From Marthasterias glacialis (lineage: Eukaryota > Echinodermata > Asteroidea > Forcipulatida > Asteriidae): DNA of 64,000 nt. Made by a program: the position numbers and the translations under genes. This document shows, piece by piece, positions 59,216 to 64,000 of this stretch (its first letter is position 1; each line of letters opens with the position of its first letter). Location of the stretch: contig OU452225.1 in the NCBI GenBank assembly GCA_911728455.2, positions 23,532,495 through 23,596,494 of the forward strand. The letters run 5' to 3'. The notes under the pieces are model-generated. The model did no database searches and had not been told where the DNA came from. It saw nothing but the letters and a program-made list of their open reading frames with translations.

Positions 59216-60728
59216 GGTCTGAAAGGAGGTGTGAAGCCCCAGGTCCGACTAGAAGGGGCTTGACCTGGTGTTACTGGCTGCAGATTGTGCCGCAGCACTT
59301 TCTAAAACCTTTAACACAACGCTACATAATATCTCATATGCACAAGCGCCATCTTGAAAATATACCGCAATGCATCTTGGGAAACCGAATACGGTTTATC
59401 TAGGTCAAAATGCCAAGATGGACACTGTGCTGTAGTTTATATTTATTAATGCCAAGTTTTATGTGTAGAGTATTGCATCACTTCGGAATCAGTGCACCAT
59501 GATGGTTGCCGATGTTGTTTGGACCCGGATTTCACCCAGAATCCTTTGTGCTTTCTGGTCATCTGCACTGGGACATACATTGGGGCTATTGAGTGTCATA
59601 ATTCAAAATAGCGCTGTAGACCTGTCAAAAGGTAAAATACGTGCTTTGAGACGTACATGGATGAAGTGTGCTACAATGTTTATAAAAACAATGAATATAT
59701 CTCAAGTTCTTGTACACGTTATTTCAAAATCAATTTATTTATTCATGATTGTACATAAACTCAAATGAACTTCAAGAAAAAATAAACGGCGAGTCTAACG
59801 ACCACTGCTTTTTTGCTATAATACTGCGATTCACCACAACTGTGTACCCAGACACTTCTGAATGCCTTTTATGTACGGGTTTTGTATAGCTGCAAAAATG
59901 CCATAGTTAGAAGAAGTCTGAAACACATACAAAATAAACACTTAACATAGGTTGTGGAATTTGTACCTCTGTAGTAATGACATAACATTGTGGTTGTTAA
60001 ATTAGGCAATTGACCCTTCTCACAGACGTCACATTTTCGCAGCACCATCCAGCGTTGCGTTTCACAGCACACGTTCGTGCAGTACTAGTAACGTGTGTGC
60101 ATACAAGTACTCCAGCATGGCCAACGATAAAATTGTGACATCATCCGAGAAGACTCTATATATATACCAAACTGGAAACGATATTGTTGTGACACTTTAA
60201 ATCGAGAATACAAATCAGCAAATGATTCACCAAGCAACCAAGGAAATCATTTAAAACCCATGGTCGTCTTTCTGTGAGCTTTTCATTCACCTCGGAAACC
60301 TTCACTTGGCGCCATCTTTGGGTTGGCACAAACACATGTGTAGGAGAGGGGTGGTATGTGTTGGTTGACATAGTGTACAGTAGAAACAATGTATCTGGTA
60401 TTTCCCTTCTGAATGGGTGTTTTGAAGGCAATTTAAGGAAAATGAAGAGGAAAATAGGGACACAATAACCACCCCTCCAGTGACCTTAGGTGGACCACTC
60501 GCGAGCACGCTCTAAATAGACCTTATGCATTGACCTCATCACGCCGCCATCTTAGATGACGCAACAATGGAAAACGCACGTGTGTCTCATGAATTTATGA
60601 TAGTTGTTGAAGCAGGTCTGTGTGCACTGGGCACGGCTCACATTGAACCGATATCACACTTTCCCAAGACGATAAATATGAGCAGTGGCACAAGGAATAG
60701 CATGGATATCTCTTCATACATGCATATA

Positions 60729-60734
60729 TTTATT
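60729..60734 (-). terminator. Candidate OXCT1 polyadenylation signal
   Basis: TTTATT on the plus strand is AATAAA on the minus strand, about 90 bases past the OXCT1 stop codon. It would give a short 3' UTR. Confidence 0.45.
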
Positions 60735-60822
60735 TGGATATTACTAAGCACACACTACCATCTGATGGATGTATATGCATCTGTACAGATGAGAGGGAAG
60801 TCCACCATGACGATCCTCGATC

Positions 60823-60960
60823 TCAGACCTGTCCCATCGGTTTCAGATCTGCTGAGACTTCAAACTCGCAGCCAGTGGCCTCGATAACGTCCTGTATCGT
60901 CACACCATCAGCGATCTCAATCAGCGTAAGTCCTGTCTCGCTGTCTACGTCAAAGACACA
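60823..60960 (-). CDS. OXCT1: OXCT1 terminal coding exon
   Basis: It reads [45 protein letters not shown], stop (TGA). Acceptor CCCCCCTGCAG; begins in phase 0. Confidence 0.92.
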   Translation of the reverse strand, partial: CVFDVDSETGLTLIEIADGVTIQDVIEATGCEFEVSADLKPMGQV

Positions 60961-63748
60961 CTGCAGGGGGGAAAAAAAATAAATACAATCAAACCATGTA
61001 CCGGTAGTCGTAATTAACTGTAATAGACCAATCACAGCCTTGACAACGCCACTGAAAGTCTGACAAAAGTCTGACACGTTAAAATCCCATTATAAAAATG
61101 TAAATAAACAATCGCCATTGTTCTGACAAATAACAGCACACACAACTGTACTAACTTTTGCTTCGTTTTAATTTGTATTTTTGGTGGTGCAAATCCCACA
61201 GCAGTGGTCCCTGTACAGTCGTGTAAAAGTGGTTTAACAGTGTTCCTGTCTGCATTGTTCTTTGGACTCAAGGCACTGCTCAAAAGGCCATGAAACTAAA
61301 TCCATACCGTTCACAAAAACCATGTGCGTGTGTGTATCTGATACGTGTGTGTGGCCGCAACCGAACCACCGCTGCGATCGTGGCAAGAAAGTCACACCAT
61401 GTGCTGTTGCTAGGCAGTTGCTTAGGTAGGCGGGGCTTAATGGATCTGCTTACCAATGCTAGAAATTTAAATACTCTCCCCCTACCCCAACACACATAAG
61501 CTACCCCAGGTACCCAACCTTTCTGTAATGATCTGACATAACACTTATTGTACATAGCTAAATGATGATACACTTCTGTAGTTGCCTATACAGACGCATA
61601 CCTCAAAACTATAAATACAATATATACTGTGCTTGTGAACGCTGAATCACCACAGCAATGTTGGCATTTTGTGCTGCCACCAAGTGTCTTCTTTGGTGAT
61701 CCACTCTTTGTACCCATAGTTGTCAAGAATCTTCAACCTCCTTCCCATCCCAAACCATTTCACCTCTACCCCAGTGGTCGACGCCAACAACACTCACTAT
61801 TTCAGTGAAGATGCTATCAATAGTTTTCAAGAATCTTGAACCTCCTCCTTCCCATCCCAAACCTTTTCACCTCTACCCCAGTGGTCGACCCATTTTTCTC
61901 ACCCCCAACCCCACACCCCTCTGCCAACAACACTCACAATTTCAGTGATGATCCTATCAACGCACTGAGTACCCGTCAGAGGTAGAGTGCAGGAATCTAA
62001 GATCTTATGCTTTCCTCCTTTGGCCTGATGTTCCATGGTCACAACTACTTTGGTGCGATCTGCCGAGACGAGATCCATAGCTCCGCCCATCCCCTTCACC
62101 ATCTTACCCTATTGACAACAAAAACAAACAAACAAACGCATACATTAGATATGCATGCAAAGAAAGCAATAATCCTGATAAGCACATGCAAGAATGTGCA
62201 CAAAATCAATGACAAAACATGTACCGTTTTTCTTCTCTTTTTTTCACTTTAACATGACTGCCAAGTTTTCACAGATTGGCTGTAGGGTGTGTTTTACTGT
62301 AACTGGAGGATTTAAATGTATGTACTCTATGCAAAAGATACGATTATCTCATACCCCTAAGGATATTTTGCCAGTTTTGTTGAAGCAGGTTGCAGTGTGA
62401 TACAAAAGTATTAAATATCATTTAGTGTTCTTCACATTATGTGGAGTGTCGTGGCCGAGCCATCTAGTATTACTGGGTTCGAATCCTGGCCTGGCCAGAA
62501 GCAACACTTGTGTCCTTGAGCAAGACACTTTACCATAATTGCTTTGTCCTTCGGATGGGACATTAAGCCATAGGTCCCATGTACTAGGATGGGTAGTGCA
62601 CGTAAAAGAACCCAGAATACTTATCGTAAAAAAGTAGGGGTTTACCCCGGTGTTTCTGGTTCAGATAGCAAGCATCCTTATCTACAGGTTTCCTCAGGCT
62701 TCCGAGCTATAGTGATTAAGTTCGCTTTTGGGGCATCCTTGGTTTCATGACCAGAAATTAATAATAATAATAATAATTTCAGTTGTGTTCAGTTACTGGA
62801 CCTATTATTGTGTCCATTTTGCGTTAGAGGTAGTTTTTGAATGGGACAAGGTTCAATGACTTGACTTACAGGTATCATCCAGTTGGCTAGATCTCCATAT
62901 TTAGAAACTTGCATAGCACCAAGAACAGTCAGATCAACATGGCCCCTGGATAAGAGAGAGTTCCAAATGTTGGTTGGGTTAGAAATTATGCTTGAGAATG
63001 GTAGCGTGTCATGGCTGAGTGGTCTAGCGCACCGGACTCAATTTCTGGTGGCTGAATCATCGAAATGTGGGTTTGAGTCTCAGTCAAGACACTTAATAGT
63101 TATAATTGCTTCTTACCACCCAGAAGTAAACAGGCATACTCCTTTCAAGTGTATCACACAACACAAGGGACGTATGTTTTAGCGTCCCATCCGAACGGTG
63201 AAGCAATAATGTTTATGTGTTTTACTCTCTAGGACCCAAGTGAAATGACCGGGACCTGAACCCACACTCGGACATCACCAGAACTTGAGTCTGGTGCACT
63301 AGACTGCTTGGCCACAACAACCCAAAAATCTTGTGTGATGTCTGACAGGAGGCGCAAAGCATCTTATACCCATTTCAGACTGGCGCTCCAGAGTCGCACC
63401 GAACCAAATAGATTAGGAGCGACTCTAGCTTTCGCTTTCAGACAGGAGATTCGACGTCTGAACCCAAGATGCTCCAGAATAGTTCCAACCGACTGCAACA
63501 GTCAATCTTTAAACTTCTAGTGCGTGTAGTCGCTCCTAACTGTTTCAGACCTTAAACTTTTCATGTACTTAATTCAATAAGTTGGTTCGGCACGACTCTG
63601 GAGCACCAGTCTGAAACGAATGTTACCCTCTAATCATTGCAAAGGAGTCATCGCTGGAGAAAAACGAGGCACCAGGCAGGACAGTCACAGTCTCCTTCCC
63701 AGCATTGATCAGATCAGCATCCTCCTCACCCTTCCTTGGAAATGGACC
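60823..63748 (-). CDS. OXCT1: OXCT1 (SCOT), last four coding exons, partial
   Basis: Succinyl-CoA:3-ketoacid CoA transferase moves CoA from succinyl-CoA to acetoacetate in mitochondria, the key step of ketone use. Minus-strand exons 63748-63627, 62945-62870, 62108-61938 and 60960-60823 join in frame to about 168 residues: [95 protein letters not shown], then [20 protein letters not shown] and a C-terminus ending PMGQV. These match the end of subunit B in vertebrate SCOT almost residue for residue. The catalytic glutamate lies upstream in the family, so it and the mitochondrial leader are beyond the right edge. Introns hold SINEs, a MITE and a partial exon duplication. Confidence 0.93.
60961..61937 (-). 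other. OXCT1 last intron
   Basis: Donor GTGAGT and acceptor CTGCAG. Near the donor it contains a degenerate tandem copy of the exon end (61718-61822); the rest (61000-61700) shows no recognised element. Confidence 0.7.
61718..61960 (-). repeat. Tandem duplication spanning an OXCT1 exon end
   Basis: TCAAGAATCTT-AACCTCC ... CCCATCCCAAACC ... ACCTCTACCCCAGTGGTCGAC ... GCCAACAACACTCAC-ATTTCAGTGA-GAT-CTATCAA occurs at 61718-61822 and again at 61823-61960. The second copy includes the last 23 bases of the OXCT1 exon and its splice donor; the first is a diverged duplicate with TAGTGAGTG at the donor position. Confidence 0.85.
61938..62108 (-). CDS. OXCT1: OXCT1 coding exon, third from last to second-last position
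   Basis: This penultimate coding exon encodes [57 protein letters not shown]. Acceptor GTCAATAG, donor GTGAGT; phase 0 at both ends. Confidence 0.93.
62109..62869 (-). other. OXCT1 intron with SINE
   Basis: Mostly a family A SINE (62448-62775), otherwise AT-rich sequence with nothing else recognised. Confidence 0.75.
62448..62775 (+). repeat. tRNA-Leu-like SINE, family A, full length
   Basis: GTGGCCGAGCCATCTAG (A-box region), TGGGTTCGAATCCTGGCC (B box), then TTGTGTCCTTGAGCAAGACACTTTACC, CTTCGGATGGGACATTAAGCC and a tail ending in (AAT)n at about 62759-62775. Part of the head between A and B boxes is deleted. Confidence 0.85.
62870..62945 (-). CDS. OXCT1: OXCT1 coding exon
   Basis: It reads [20 protein letters not shown] then NWMIP. 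Acceptor TATCCAG, donor GTAAGT; the first base completes a split glycine codon. Confidence 0.93.
62998..63165 (+). repeat. tRNA-Leu-like SINE head, family A
   Basis: CATGGCTGAGTGGTCTAGCGCACCGGACTCAATTTCTGGTGGCTGAATCATCG and GTGGGTTTGAGTCTCAGTC keep both pol III boxes and the leucine-like anticodon region. The body is truncated. Confidence 0.85.
63205..63325 (-). repeat. tRNA-Leu-like SINE head, family A, inverted
   Basis: Read on the minus strand: GTGGCCAAGCAGTCTAGTGCACCAGACTCAAGTTCTGGTGATGTCCGAGTGTGGGTTCAGGTCCCGGTCA. Together with 62998-63165 it makes an inverted SINE pair about 40 bases apart. Confidence 0.8.
63372..63618. mobile_element. MITE abutting an OXCT1 splice donor
   Basis: CATTTCAGACTGGCGCTCCAGAGTCGCACCGAACCAA at the left and TTGGTTCGGCACGACTCTGGAGCACCAGTCTGAAACG at the right are inverted ends of about 37 bases. 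The right end is about 8 bases inside the intron from the exon at 63627. Confidence 0.85.
63627..63748 (-). CDS. OXCT1: OXCT1 coding exon, first in window
   Basis: It reads [41 protein letters not shown]. Acceptor TTTACGCCCAG, donor GTAACA, ending in phase 2. The upstream exon with the catalytic glutamate is outside the window. Confidence 0.93.
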
Positions 63749-64000
63749 CTGGGCGTAAAAAGACACGTCAGTTAAAAAGAATGTCTTCACCAAACTTTGA
63801 CCCCCACCATTCTTGAGAAGATTTTGTTCCGCAAGATACAGTGCATATTGATCACACATCGGTGTCGGGTAAAACCAAAACAATACTATTTATTTCCTGA
63901 TGCATTTATTACGTCTGTTTAAAGAAATATTCTTAATTTCACCAACCAAAATTAGAGTTTAATATTAAATGCGACTGGTTTCCTCCTCGGCTAGGCATTA
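63749..64000 (-). other. OXCT1 intron continuing off the edge
   Basis: No exon is visible. GATCACACATCGGTGTCGGGTAAAAC at about 63851 is a tail fragment of SINE family B. Confidence 0.7.

Larger units (their letters stand above)
56159..60822. other. Intergenic region between convergent SPATA1 and OXCT1
   Basis: It includes the SPATA1 3' UTR of unknown length, two MITEs, a SINE fragment and a LINE fragment. AAT-rich stretches at 57060-57900 and 59300-60720 contain no recognised gene. AATAGACCTTATGCA at about 57571 and 60514 begins two diverged copies of another short repeat. Confidence 0.6.
62946..63626 (-). other. OXCT1 intron with two SINEs and a MITE
   Basis: Almost the whole intron is repeat-derived: SINEs at 62998-63165 and 63205-63325 and a MITE at 63372-63618. 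Confidence 0.8.

Noticed and set aside
59499..59768. 89-codon frame followed by AATAAA
   Set aside because: No similarity, no splice context, and the surrounding sequence looks like degraded repeat; chance is the simpler explanation.

Overview
The window is AT-rich eukaryotic DNA with spliced genes, long introns and many dispersed repeats. It most likely comes from a marine deuterostome invertebrate, and an echinoderm such as a sea star fits best. That guess rests on animal-type gene families, frequent ATGTACATGTAC-type stretches and the style of tRNA-derived SINEs and TTAA-inserting MITEs. The species cannot be fixed from the sequence alone.

Three host genes are recognisable. (1) A single-exon minus-strand gene at 5145-5819 encodes a 224-residue Tctex-1 dynein light-chain-like protein, closest to DYNLT4/TCTEX1D4, with an N-terminal array of R-x-x-S sites and a KVSF phosphatase-1 docking motif. 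(2) A plus-strand gene with 13 coding exons, 13582-56158, encodes a SPATA1 orthologue. The reading frame joins without a break through every GT/AG junction I placed, giving a predicted 1167 residues. The conserved N-terminal and C-terminal SPATA1 modules are separated by about 790 residues from three large exons (38327-42838), making the protein more than twice the vertebrate length. (3) The last four coding exons of a minus-strand OXCT1 (succinyl-CoA:3-ketoacid CoA transferase) gene lie at 60823-63748, and the gene continues past the right edge. SPATA1 and OXCT1 converge tail to tail with about 4.7 kb between stop codons.

Layout: 1-5144 intergenic with SINE and MITE remnants; 5145-5819 DYNLT4-like; 5820-13337 intergenic repeats, including a truncated LINE with visible target duplications; 13338-56158 SPATA1 promoter and gene, whose introns hold a nearly full-length LINE in antisense orientation (25203-28029), at least nine long foldback or inverted-repeat elements, several MITE families, SINEs and a C-rich satellite; 56159-60822 the intergenic tail with MITEs, a SINE and a LINE fragment; 60823-64000 OXCT1 with SINEs and a MITE.

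The genes do not form a pathway. DYNLT4-like and SPATA1 both belong to families linked to sperm and axonemal biology, and consensus RFX X-box sites occur inside SPATA1 introns. OXCT1 is mitochondrial ketone metabolism. Exon calls come from splice signals, frame continuity and remembered family sequences; no database search was possible.
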